Below the pieces are notes generated by a model. That model worked only from the letters and a program-made list of their open reading frames with translations. It did not search any database and had not been told where the DNA came from. Source: Bufo bufo (lineage: Eukaryota; Chordata; Amphibia; Anura; Bufonidae). From it: a stretch of DNA of 64,000 bases. Where the stretch lies: positions 216,510,624 through 216,574,623 of the forward strand of contig NC_053389.1 in NCBI RefSeq assembly GCF_905171765.1, given 5' to 3'. Made by a program: the position numbers and the translations under genes. Below, one piece after another: positions 45,295-56,349 of this stretch. How positions within the stretch are numbered: position 1 is the stretch's first letter; every line of letters starts with the position of its first letter.

Positions 45295-45655
45295 GCGCTC
45301 TTCAGCCCCTCCAGCATATAGGCCCATGTAAAATACATCACTCCTTGCCTTCAGCCCCTCCAACATAGTCCCATGTAAATAATATCACCCTTCCTCTCTT
45401 CGCTGCCTGCCTTGAGCCCCTTCAGCATACAGTCCCATGTAAAATACATCACGCCCTGCCTTCAGCCCCTCCAACATACAGTCCCATGTAAAATACAAAA
45501 CTCCCCCGGCCTTCAGCCCTTCCAGCATACAGTCCCATGTAAAATAATATCACCCCTCCTGCCTTCAGCCCCTCCAGCATACAGTCCCATGTAAAATACA
45601 TCACTATCTCTGCCTTTAGCCCCTCCAGCATACAGTCCCCAGGTAAAAAATATCT
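45295..45655 (+). repeat. Short tandem repeat (TTCAGCCCCTCCAGCATACA)
   Basis: Seven units of 46-61 bp, each with CAGCCCCTCCA-CATA and CCCATGTAAAATA. Confidence 0.88.
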
Positions 45656-46183
45656 CTTCAGACCCCTCTAACCTTAATCTGCTCCTCTCTGCAACTTGCT
45701 CTGTTGAATTTCCTGCATATCTTGAGGCCCCGCCCCCTGTATGACGAGACTCCGCCTCTTTCCCGACATCATACCTCCCTAGAGCAAATCCATTCTAGCG
45801 CTCTACTGTCTCATAGGCTTCACTTCAGACCCTTAGCCTGAAGTCTATGTGAAGGATCGCATCAGGAGTTGGCAGATGGCAGTGCAGCACGGAGGTGATG
45901 ATTAGGGTGTGCCCAGGCACACCCGGCACACCCCGTGCGCACGCCTATGAGTAGAGTTGAGGCAGGAAGGAATAGCTGTATAGCCATCTTAAAGGGAATG
46001 TCATCAGAAACTTTTTTATGTTTAGCATATTTTTAAATAATTTTTGATTATGTTATTTTTAATTTTCCCTGTCCCTTTTTATATTTAAACTAAAACCAAA
46101 CATTCATCATTTTTTGCACTGGCCACTATGTCTAATAATTTGTGCCACTTCTTGGTTTGTACAGATCACATTACTGCAGTTAA

Positions 46184-46550
46184 AGGAAATGTGTCAACAA
46201 AAATCTTATCTGCAAGTAAAAATCAGATAGCAGAACATCTCCTTTTGCTGTCTGTTTTTATTTTCAGATTATAGATTTTTTTATTCTATTTTCTGAACAT
46301 GAAAATGGGGGCAGCCATCTTGCCTAAGCTGTTCTTAACAGCATTCACAAAGCATTAAGAAAATTGCTTTACGGCAGCCCCATGGTCCATAGACACGATG
46401 CACAGGAGGAGACCATATTTACTTCTATGGGAGAGTCTTCAAGACATGCTCTGTGACCTGTGCAGAGGTCATTGTACAAGGGAAGAATAGAGAAGCTTTG
46501 ACAATCACCTGTTGAGAATGGTGATATCATTACAGGCAGGATTAGAATAT
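46184..46550. mobile_element. TTAA MITE of the AGGAAATGTGTCA family, inside the fold-back
   Basis: TTAA at 46180-46183 is followed by AGGAAATGTGTCAACAAAA. The sequence includes GGCAGCCATCTTGCC and TTCTTAACAGCATT, matched in inverse orientation at 62455-62706. The far end is not sharply defined. Confidence 0.6.
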
Positions 46551-46650
46551 ATAACTGCAGTAAAGTAATCTGTATAAACCAAGAAGTGGTGCCAATTATT
46601 AGACATAGTGGCCAGTGAGAAAACTGCAGGATTTTATGTTTTTTGTTTAA

Positions 46651-47113
46651 AGAGGACCTTTCATCAGTTTTGACATAGGCTAATTACTGTATTACCTTGT
46701 AGGGCGGCCGCTACTGATGCCATGGGTGTTTTTTTTTCAAACCCAGCCACCGATATTTTGGCGTGCTGTATTGTAATGAGCTGTAACTTCGCAACGGGGC
46801 GGAGACGCAGTCTTCTGCTGTGGGCATCTACTTCTCCCTGGCTGTGAGTGCGATCCAATCAGAGCGGACCGCTCACAGCCAGGAAGAAGGAGAGAGATTC
46901 CATCTCCCTGGCTGTGAGCGGTCCGCTCTGATTGGATCGCGCTCACTGCCAGGGAGAAGGAGACGCATAAGACTGCGTCTCCGCCCCGTTGCGAAGTTAC
47001 AGCTCATTACAAATAAAAATAATGAAAAAATAATACACCTAAGGCATCAGTGGGGGCCGCCCTACAAGGTAATACCATAATTAGCCTATGTACAAACCGA
47101 AGAAAGGTCCTCT
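46651..47113. mobile_element. TTAA MITE with a large central fold-back
   Basis: TTAA at 46647-46650 and 47114-47117. Ends AGAGGACCTTTCATCAG and, in reverse, AAGAGGACCTTTCTTCGG. The middle is an inverted repeat: GACGCAGTCTTCTGCTGTGG, CTGGCTGTGAGTGCGATCC and their complements around 46890-46900. Confidence 0.85.
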
Positions 47114-47440
47114 TTAAATATAGATATTGAGATGGAAAATGACAAATCATCAAATTTTCTTTAAAAATATGTTAAACATAAAAAGTTATTTAACCACCTC
47201 AGCCCACAGTGCTTAAACACCCTGAAAGACCAGGCCACTTTTTACACTTCTGACCTACACTACTTTCACCGTTTATTGCTCGGTCATGCAACTTACCACC
47301 CAAATGAATTTTACCTCCTTTTCTTCTCACTAATAGAGCTTTCATTTGGTGGTATTTCTTTGCTGCTGACATTTTTACTTTTTTTGTTATTAATCGAAAT
47401 TTAACAATTTTTTTTCAAAAAAATGACATTTTTCACTTTC

Positions 47441-48916
47441 AAACGGAAAATGCAAATGTGATCGCACACTACATCCAGCACTCTGCCCTCCATGCTGGAT
47501 GAGACATTGGTTTATATTTTGGCCAAAGCATAGTAAGCCACTCACCGCGTCAAGGCTGTCTCATGAGTGGTCCCTAACTCTTGTTCCTACCTGTTCATGG
47601 GCCATGACAGCCACATAAAATCCAGGGAATGCAGGTCAGCATGCAAGCCAAGTACACTTTGCTTGTAACCCCGTCCGGTGCCATTACAGCTTTCATCGGA
47701 TCCAGGGATGCAAGTACCAACATGCATGCTGAACCCACCATATACTTCTCCTGGAGCCAAATGGCTAATGGTAGGTTCTATACAAGCAGACTCAGTTTTA
47801 TACTGACTTTAAAACCAGCCTCAAGGACAGATTAACTGGTCAGGTGTGCAATGACTCCAAGGAGATCGCCACACCTCCAATATATACTACAAAGAAAAAA
47901 ATATGGGGTTGGGTCAGCACAACCTGCCTGTAGGTGCAGATCACTATGGCGAAATACATATACAAACGGAAAATGCAAATGTGATCGCACACTACATCCA
48001 GCACTCTGCCCTCCATGCTGGATGAGACATTGGTTTATATTTTGGCCAAAGCATAGTAAGCCACTCACCGCGTCAAGGCTGTCTCATGAGTGGTCCCTAA
48101 CTCTTGTTCCTACCTGTTCATGGGCCATGACAGCCACATAAAATCCAGGGAATGCAGGTCAGCATGCAAGCCAAGTACACTTTGCTTGTAACCCCGTCCG
48201 GTGCCATTACAGCTTTCATCGGATCCAGGGATGCAAGTACCAACATGCATGCTGAACCCACCATATACTTCTCCTGGAGCCAAATGGCTAATGGTAGGTT
48301 CTATACAAGCAGACTCAGTTTTATACTGACTTTAAAACCAGCCTCAAGGACAGATTAACTGGTCAGGTGTGCAATGACTCCAAGGAGATCGCCACACCTC
48401 CAATATATACTACAAAGAAAAAAATATGGGGTTGGGTCAGCACAACCTGCCTGTAGGTGCAGATCACTATGGCGAAATACATATACAAACGGAAAATGCA
48501 AATGTGATCGCACACTACATCCAGCACTCTGCCCTCCATGCTGGATGAGACATTGGTTTATATTTTGGCCAAAGCATAGTAAGCCACTCACCGCGTCAAG
48601 GCTGTCTCATGAGTGGTCCCTAACTCTTGTTCCTACCTGTTCATGGGCCATGACAGCCACATAAAATCCAGGGAATGTGGCTGTCATGGCCCATGAACAG
48701 GTAGGAACAAGAGTTAGGGACCACTCATGAGACAGCCTTGACGCGGTGAGTGGCTTACTATGCTTTGGCCAAAATATAAACCAATGTCTCATCCAGCATG
48801 GAGGGCAGAGTGCTGGATGTAGTGTGCGATCACATTTGCATTTTCCGTTTGTATATGTATTTCGCCATAGTGATCTGCACCTACAGGCAGGTTGTGCTGA
48901 CCCAACCCCATATTTT
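47441..48916. repeat. 523-bp tandem repeats ending in an inverted copy
   Basis: AAACGGAAAATGCAAATGTG begins at 47441, 47964 and 48487: two full 523-bp units and a partial third (to about 48678). An inverted copy of about 238 bp follows (48679-48916). The first two units appear identical over long stretches. ATTTTTCACTTTC flanks both sides (about 47428-47440 and 48913-48925), suggesting a 13-bp target duplication. The short open frames inside carry no known motif. Family unrecognised. Confidence 0.88.
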
Positions 48917-49139
48917 TCACTTTCAGTTGTAAAATTTTGCAAAAAAAACGAGATCCATATATAAATTTTGCTCTAAATTTATTGTTCTACATGTCTTTGA
49001 TAAAAAAAAATGTTTGGGTAAAAAAAAAATGGTTTGGGTAAAAGTTATAGCGTTTACAAACTATGGTACAAAAATGTGAATTTCCGCTTTTTGAAGCAGC
49101 TCTGACTTTCTGAGCACCTGTCATGTTTCCAGAGGTTCT

Positions 49140-52100
49140 ACAATGCCCAGACAGTACAAACACCCCACAAATGACCCCATTTCGGAAAGTACACACCCTA
49201 AGGTATTCGCTGATGGGCATAGTGAGTTCATAGAACTTTTTATTTTTTGTCACAAGTTAGCGGAAAATGATGATTTATTTATTTATTTATTTTTTCTTAC
49301 AAAGTCTCATATTCCACTAACTTGTGACAAAAAATAAAAAGTTCTATGAACTCACTATGCCCATCAGCGAATACCTTGGGGTCTCTTCTTTCCAAAATGG
49401 GGTCACTTGTGGGGTAGTTATACTGCCCTGGCATTCTAGGGGCCCAAATGTGTGGTAAGGAGTTTGAAATCAAATTCTGTAAAAAATGACGTGTGAAATC
49501 CGAAAGGTGCTCTTTGGAATATGGGCCCCTTTGCCCACCTAGGCTGCAAAAAAGTGTCACACATCTGGTATCTCCGTACTCAGGAGAAGGTGGGGAATGT
49601 GTTTTGGGGTGTCATTTTATATATACCCATGCTGGGTGAGAGAAATATCTTGGCAAAAGACAACTTTTCCCATTTTTTTATACAAAGTTGGCATTTGACC
49701 AAGATATTTATCTCACCCAGCATGGGTATATGTAAAAAGACACCCCAAAACACATTCCTCAACTTCTCCTGAATACAGAGATACCAGATGTGTGACACTT
49801 TTTTGCAGCCTAGGTGGGCAAAGGGGCCCATATTCCAAAGAGCACCTTTCGGATTTCACAGGTCATTTTTTACAGAATTTGATTTCAAACTCCTTACCAC
49901 ACATTTGGGCCCCTAGAATGCCAGGGCAGTATAACTACCCCACAAGTGACCCCATTTTGGAAAGAAGACACCCCAAGGTATTCCGTGAGGGGCATGGCGA
50001 GTTCCTAGAATTTTTTATTTTTTGTCACAAGTTAGTGGAAAATGATGATTTTTTTTTTTTTTTTCATACAAAGTCTCATATTCCACTAACTTGTGACAAA
50101 AAATAAAAACTTCCATGAACTCACTATGCCCATCAGCGAATACCTTGGGGTCTCTTCTTTCCAAAATGGGGTCACTTGTGGGGTAGTTATACTGCCCTGG
50201 CATTCTAGGGGCCCAAATGTGTGGTAAGGAGTTTGAAATCAAATTCAGTAAAAAATGACCTGTGAAATCCGAAAGGTGCTCTTTGGAATGTGGGCCCCTT
50301 TGCCCACCTAGGCTGCAAAAAAGTGTCACACATCTGGTATCTCCGTACTCAGGAGATGTTGAGGAATGTGTTTTGGGGTGTCTTTTTACATATACCCATG
50401 CTGGGTGAGATAAATATCTTGGTCAAATGCCAACTTTGTATAAAAAAATGGGAAAAGTTGTCTTTTGCCAAGATATTTCTCTCACCCAGCATGGGTATAT
50501 GTAAAATGACACCCCAAAACACATTCCCCACCTTCTCCTGAGTACGGAGATACCAGATGTGTGACACTTTTTTGCAGCCTAGGTGGGCAAAGGGGCCCAT
50601 ATTCCAAAGAGCACCTTTCGGATTTCACAGGTCATTTTTTACAGAATTTGATTTCAAACTTCTTACCACACATTTGGGCCCCTAGAATGCCAGGGCAGTA
50701 TAACTACCCCACAAGTGACCCCATTTTGGAAAGAAGACACCCCAAGGTATTCCGTGAGGGGCATGGCGAGTTCCTAGAATTTTTTATTTTTTGTCACAAG
50801 TTAGTGGAAAATGATGATTTTTTTTTTTTTTTCATACAAAGTCTCATATTCCACTAACTTGTGACAAAAAATAAAAACTTCCATGAACTCACTATGCCCA
50901 TCAGCGAATACCTTGGGGTCTCTTCTTTCCAAAATGGGGTCACTTGTGGGGTAGTTATACTGCCCTGGCATTCTAGGGGCCCAAATGTGTGGTAAGGAGT
51001 TTGAAATCAAATTCAGTAAAAAATGACCTGTGAAATCCGAAAGGTGCTCTTTGGAATGTGGGCCCCTTTGCCCACCTAGGCTGCAAAAAAGTGTCACACA
51101 TCTGGTATCTCCGTACTCAGGAGAAGTTGAGGAATGTGTTTTGGGGTGTCTTTTTACATATACCCATGCTGGGTGAGATAAATATCTTGGTCAAATGCCA
51201 ACTTTGTATAAAAAAATGGGAAAAGTTGTCTTTTGCCAAGATATTTCTCTCACCCAGCATGGGTATATGTAAAATGACACCCCAAAACACATTCCCCACC
51301 TTCTCCTGAGTATGGAGATACCAGATGTGTGACACATTTTTGCAGCCTAGGTGGGCAAAGGGGCCCATATTCCAAAGAGCACCTTTCGGATTTCACAGGT
51401 CATTTTTTACAGAATTTGATTTCAAACTCCTTACCACACATTTGGGCCCCTAGAATGCCAGGGCAGTATAACTACCCCACAAGTGACCCCATTTTGGAAA
51501 GAAGAGACCCCAAGGTATTCGCTGATGGGCATAGTGAGTTCATGGAAGTTTTTATTTTTTGTCACAAGTTAGTGGAATATGAGACTTTGTATGAAAAAAA
51601 AAAAAAAAAAAAAATCATCATTTTCCACTAACTTGTGACAAAAAATAAAAAATTCCAGGAACTTGCCATGCCCCTCACGGAATACCTTGGGGTGTCTTCT
51701 TTCCAAAATGGGGTCACTTGTGGGGTAGTTATACTGCCCTGGCATTTTCCAGAGGCCCTAATGTGTGGTAAGTAGGTTAATGACCTGTGAAATCCGAAAG
51801 GTGCTCTTTGGAATGTGGGCCCCTTTGCCCACCTAGGCTGCAAAAAAGTGTCACACATCTGGTATCTCTGTACTCAGGAGAAGGTGGGGAATGTGTTTTG
51901 GGGTGTCATTTTACATATACCCATGATGGGTGAGAGAAATATCTTGGCAAAAGACAACTTTTCCCATTTTTTTATACAAAGTTGGCATTTGACCAAGATA
52001 TTTATTTCACCCAGCATGGGTATATGTAAAAAGACACCCCAAAACACATTCCTCAACTTCTCCTGAATACAGAGATACCAGATGTGTGACACTTTTTTGC

Positions 52101-52340
52101 AGCCTAGGTGGGCAAAGGTGCCCAAATTCCTTTTAGGAGGGCATTTTTAGACATTTGGATACCAGACTTCTTCTCACGCTTTGGGGCCCCTAAAATGCCA
52201 GGGCAGTATAAATACCCAACATGTGACCCCATTTTGGAAAGAAGACACCCCAAGGTATTCAATGAGGGGCATGGCGAGTTCATTGAAAAAAAAAATTTTG
52301 GCACAAGTTAGCGGAAATAGATTTTTTTGATTTTGTTCTC
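49140..52340. repeat. About 768-bp tandem units, each a palindrome, in the piggyBac 3' region
   Basis: TGGGCCCCTTTGCCCACCTA recurs in one orientation near 49521, 50290, 51058 and 51815 and in the other near 49830, 50600, 51368 and 52125. Each unit contains two inverted axes: one at the T-rich run after GTCACAAGTTAGTGGAAAAT, the other at CAACTTTTCCCATTTTTTTA. Units differ by few bases. Confidence 0.92.
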
Positions 52341-52341
52341 A

Positions 52342-53325
52342 CAAAGTCTCCCATTCCGCTAACTTGGGACAAAAATTTCAATCTTTCATGGACTCAATAT
52401 GCCCTTCAGCGAATACCTTGGGGTGTCTTCTTTCCAAAATGGTGTTATTTGTGGGGTGTTTGTACTGCCCTGGCATTTGAGGGTCTCCGCAATCATTACA
52501 TGTATGCCCAGCATTAGGAGTTTCTGCTATTCTCCTTATATTGAGCATACGGGTAATGAGATTTTTTTTTTCCGTTCAGCCTCTGGGCTGAAAGAAAAAA
52601 ATGAACGGCACAGATTTCTTCATTCGCATCGATCAATGTGGATGAAAAAATCTCTGCCAAAAAAAGAAAAAGGAGGGGAAAGGCGTCTGCCAGGACATAG
52701 GAGCTCCGCCCAACATCCATACCCACTTCAGCTCGTATGCCCTGGCAAACCAGATTTCTCCATTCACATCAATCGATGTGGATGAATAAATCATTGCCGG
52801 GATTTTTTTTTTTATATATACAAAGTGTTTGCCAAAGTATATGAACACCGCCGCCTCCTCAGCTCATATGCCTCGGCAAACATATCTTTTACTGCAGAGG
52901 AGAAATCTCGTCTTGCAGCGCCGCATACACCGACTTGCGTGTAATCTGACAGCAGCACAATGCTTCTGTCCGAATGCACATCAGTGCTGCAGCTAGTCGA
53001 TCGGTTGGTCCACCTGAAAGGTAAAAAAAACAAAACAAAAAAGAAAAAACCAGGCCGCAAAGCAATAACTTTATTAACTTTAGAACAGAACATATTAACT
53101 TTTTTTAACTTTTTTACTTACCGGTAATTTTTTTTTTGTTTAGTTTTTTTTACCTTTATAGAACAAACCTCTCCTTCCCCATGGGACAATGTGCAAAGCG
53201 CAAATCGCCCAAAGATGTGGCGAAGTACGTTATGCACTTTATCCCAGGTGAAAGGAGAGGTTTGCAGCAGCTGAGAGTAAAAGGGCCCTAATAGCCCTGT
53301 GTGCCTGTCCTGTGAGATGCAATCC
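52342..53325. other. piggyBac 3' noncoding region
   Basis: Contains two diverged copies of CATCGATCAATGTGGATGAA (52626 and 52768) and CTCGTATGCCCTGGCAAAC / CTCATATGCCTCGGCAAAC. T-rich runs lie at 52561-52571 and 53101-53150. No gene seen. Confidence 0.55.
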
Positions 53326-55274
53326 CTATGCTAGGTGTACCTGTGTGTGGTACTTCCGGAAACACTCACCAAAGCATAGGGCAGGGTGGTCAGGACAGTC
53401 AGGACAGAAATAGCGGGTGTCACGCCTTATTCCACTCCTGCTACAGACACGACATCTTTTTCGGGGTGACGGTTGGGTTGAGGTACCAGGAACGACACTG
53501 GGGAAATGTCGCTCGTGTAGACGGCTAACTACACTGGTGGATGGGGCCACGGAACCTCCTGGGTAAAGGAGGTTCTCGATGATCTCTTCCTGGAATTTGA
53601 GGAAAGATCGTGTTCTCCCAGCCTTACTGTAGAGAACAAAACTATTGTACAGCGCCAATTGAATTAAATATACAGACACCTTCTTATACCAGCGTCTGGT
53701 TCTGCGGGAAACTAAATACGGAGACAACATCTGGTCATTGAAGTCCACCCCTCCCATGAGCGCATTATAGTCGTGGACACAGAGGGGCTTTTCAATGACA
53801 CGGGTCGCTCGCTCAATTTGGATTGTCGTGTCTGCGTGAATGGAGGAGAGCATGTAAACGTCACGCTTGTCTCTCCATTTCACCGCGAGCAGTTCTTCGT
53901 TACACAAGGCAGCCCCCCCCTTGCAAGACGGGTGGTTACAAGCCGTTGGGGGAAGCCCACGCGACTAGTTCGCGCGGTGCCACAGACGCAAATCCGTTCT
54001 AGAAACAAATGCCTAAAGAGGGCCACACTTGTGTAAAAATTGTCCACATAAAGATGGTACCCCTTGCCAAATAAGGGTGACACCAAGTCCCAGACTGTCT
54101 TCCCACTGCTCCCCAGGTAGTCAGGGCAACCGACCGGCTCCAGGGTCTGATCTTTTCCCTCATAGATCCGAAATTTGTGGGTATAGCCTGTGGCCCTTTC
54201 ACAGAGCTTATACAATTTGACCCCATACCGGGCACGCTTGCTTGGGATGTACTGTTTGAAGCCAAGGCGCCCGGTAAAATGTATTAGAGACTCGTCTACG
54301 CAGATGTTTTGCTCGGGGGTATACAAATCTGCAAATTTCTGGTTGAAATGGTCTATGAGGGGCCGAATTTTGTGGAGCCGGTCAAAAGCTGGGTGGCCTC
54401 TGGGACGGGAGGTGGTGTTGTCGCTAAAATGCAGGAAACGGAGGATGGCCTCAAATCGTGCCCTGGACATAGCAGCAGAGAACATGGGCATGTGATGAAT
54501 CGGGTGCGTTGACCAATATGACCGCAATTCATGCTTTTTTGTCAGGCCCATGTTGAGGAGAAGGCCCAAAAAAAATTTAAGTTCGGAAACTTGGACTGGT
54601 TTCCACCGGAAAAGCTGGGCATAAAAGCTTCCCGGGTTGGCGGATATAAATTGTGTGGCATACTGGTTGGTCTCTGCCACGACTAAGTCCAAGAGCTCCG
54701 CAGTCAAGAACAGCTCAAAAAATCCCAGGGCCGAACCGATTTGAGCCGTCTCAACCCGAACTCCAGACTGGGCGGTGAAAGGGGGAACTACAGGTGCGGC
54801 TGAAGTTGGTGACTGCCAATCAGGGTTTGCCAGCACCTCAGGGATTCTAGGGGCTCTACGGGCCTGTCTGTGCGGTGGCTGCGACGGGGTAACTAGTGCA
54901 CGTGCCACCGTACCAGCTTCAACTGCCCTTCTGGTGCTCGCCACGTCACCATGTTGTACGGCAGTGCTGGTACTAGGTCCAGGGAGGGCTGCGCTGCTGG
55001 TGTATGCCTCACCACGTGATCCGGCAGCGACAGCCCCACTCTGCTGCTCTTGAAGCAGATCCTGCATAACCTGTGGTCTAGCGACACGGGGCCGGGTACG
55101 CCTGGTGCTGCCAGGGACCTCCACCTCCTCGTCCGAACTTTGGGTCAGAGAGCCACTGCTTTCCACAGGTTCATATTCTGACCCGCTAGATTCATCAGAT
55201 GAGGGTTCCCACTCCTCATCCGACTGGGTCAGAATCCTGTAGGCCTCTTCAGAAGAATACCCCCTGTTTGACAT
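53326..55274 (-). pseudogene. piggyBac transposase with one frameshift
   Basis: Read from ATG 55274 the first frame gives 464 residues: an acidic, serine-rich N-terminus (SDEEWEPSSDESSGSEYEP), then the DDE_Tnp_1_7 domain with ELFLTAELLDLVVAETNQYA, KFFLGLLLNMGL, D327 in ICVDESLIHF and D411 in LYVDNFYTSVALF. A run of eight C at 53913-53920 marks a one-base frame change. The second frame continues CNEELLAVKWRDKRDVYML, the third Asp in MGGVDFNDQMLS and TRRWYKKVSVYLIQLALYN. It ends in a cysteine-rich C-terminal domain (CRVC, CPDCPDHPALC, CFRKYH). All three catalytic aspartates and the zinc-binding tail survive, so the only defect I can see is the frameshift. About 650 residues in all, typical of the family. 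It cleaves at TTAA. Confidence 0.93.
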
Positions 55275-55963
55275 TTTGGACTACTAAATTTAGGGGCATT
55301 CCCTGAGACTACCCAAGAAAAAAAGCAAGCCTGTCTTACAAAGGGGAGGCTAGCGAAGTACCGGAGGCCGCTGCGGTTGATAAAAAATATCAAAACTGAT
55401 TTTTTTATCGCCGCAGTGCGTGTAAAATGAATGTGCAGTGATCAAAAAATATATATTTTTTGTCACTGCGGTGGGGCAGGCGTGGGTGAACGCACGTGTG
55501 GGCGACCGATCAGGCCTGATCGGGCAAACACTGCGTTTTGGGTGGAGGGCGAACTAAAGTGACACTAATACTATTATAGATCTGACCGTGATCAGTTTTG
55601 ATCACTTACAGATACTATAAAAGTACAAATGCTGATTAGCGATACGCTATTCAGCGAATAAAAGTGACTGCGGTGCGGTGGGCTGGGCGCTAACTCACGC
55701 CAACTACCTAACCAAGGGGCCTAAACTATCCCTAAAACCTAACAGCCAATACTAGTGGAAAAAAAAAAGTGACAGTTTACACTGATCACTTTTTTTCCTT
55801 TCACTGGTGATTGACAGGGGCGATCAAAGGGGTGATCAAAGGGTTAATTGGGGTGCAGGGGGGTGATCAGGGGCTACAGTGAAGTGTTTGGTGTACTTAC
55901 AGTTCAGTCTGCTTCTCTGCTGGATCCAACCGACGAAAAGGACCAGCAGAGGAGCAGAGAAGC

Positions 55964-56151
55964 CATATAACAGATCATATTTACTAATATGATCTGTTAT
56001 ATGACTTTGGATTGGATTTTTTAAAAATCGCCAGCCTGCCAGCCAATGATCGTTGCTGGCAGGCTGGTGACGAACTTCTTCTTTGAATTTTGCCGGCCCG
56101 CGATGCGCATGCGCGGGCCGGCTTGGAGCGAAATCTCGCGTCTCGCGAGAT
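55964..56151. other. Series of subterminal hairpins at the piggyBac 5' end
   Basis: Perfect stems of 17 bp (55964-56003), 13 bp (56031-56067), 11 bp (56092-56122) and 8 bp (56133-56151), followed by ACGCATATATGCGT. They precede the TTAA end by about 80-260 bp. Stem sequences are unrelated to those in the other piggyBac-like repeats. Confidence 0.92.
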
Positions 56152-56349
56152 GACGCATATATGCGTGATTGTGCGCAGCGCGGCCACCTCCGGAACGCGA
56201 ATCTGCATACAGCGGTCCGGAGGTGGTTAAACAGCAGGTCATTTTCTGATGACATATTCCCTTTAACTCCTTCTAATCCTTCCTGTAATTAATGGTGTAT
56301 GTCTGTATGCGAAGAGTGATATGAAAGTAAGTGTTGAAACCTTGTGGGT

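Larger units (their letters stand above)
43752..45949 (-). mobile_element. hAT-type non-autonomous element, copy B of the CATAGG family
   Basis: AGTAGAGT stands at 43744-43751 and 45950-45957, an exact 8-bp duplication. Ends CATAGGTGTGCGCAGCC and, in reverse, CATAGGCGTGCGCACGGGG are the mirror of copy A. It carries (TA)n at 43818-43857, an inverted minisatellite (43880-44215), a 68-bp repeat, a CAGCCCCTCCAGCATA repeat and a Harbinger MITE. No transposase. Confidence 0.93.
47190..56230 (-). mobile_element. piggyBac element, about 9 kb, near-complete
   Basis: TTAA at 47190-47193 and 56227-56230 with CCACCTCAG inside the left and, in reverse, CCACCTCCG inside the right. The transposase lies on the minus strand at 53326-55274. 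Its 5' side (55275-56230) holds serial hairpins. Its 3' side (47194-53300) is unusually long and consists of tandem palindromes plus a 1.5-kb insertion. Inserted into the fold-back MITE. Confidence 0.9.
45993..56262. mobile_element. TTAA fold-back MITE split by further insertions
   Basis: TTAA at 45989-45992 and 56263-56266. The left tip is AGGGAATGTCATCAGAAA; the right tip in reverse is AGGGAATATGTCATCAGAAA. The arms continue as TTTTTATGTTTAGCATATTT on the left and the inverse ATATGTTAAACATAAAAAG at 47167-47185. Further in, ACTGGCCACTATGTCTAATA faces its inverse at about 46592-46616. Its own length is under 800 bp; the rest is the nested MITEs and the piggyBac at 47190-56230. Confidence 0.82.

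Noticed and set aside
47629..48664. Repeated small open frames in the 523-bp units
   Set aside because: Identical only because the DNA units are identical; overlapping frames on both strands are equally open and show no motif.
49521..52311. Family of similar small open frames on both strands (GPFAHLGCKKVSHIW, LFCSLGGQRGPYSKEH)
   Set aside because: They recur because the underlying DNA is a tandem palindrome; both strands are open in the same places, and no domain or codon pattern supports translation.
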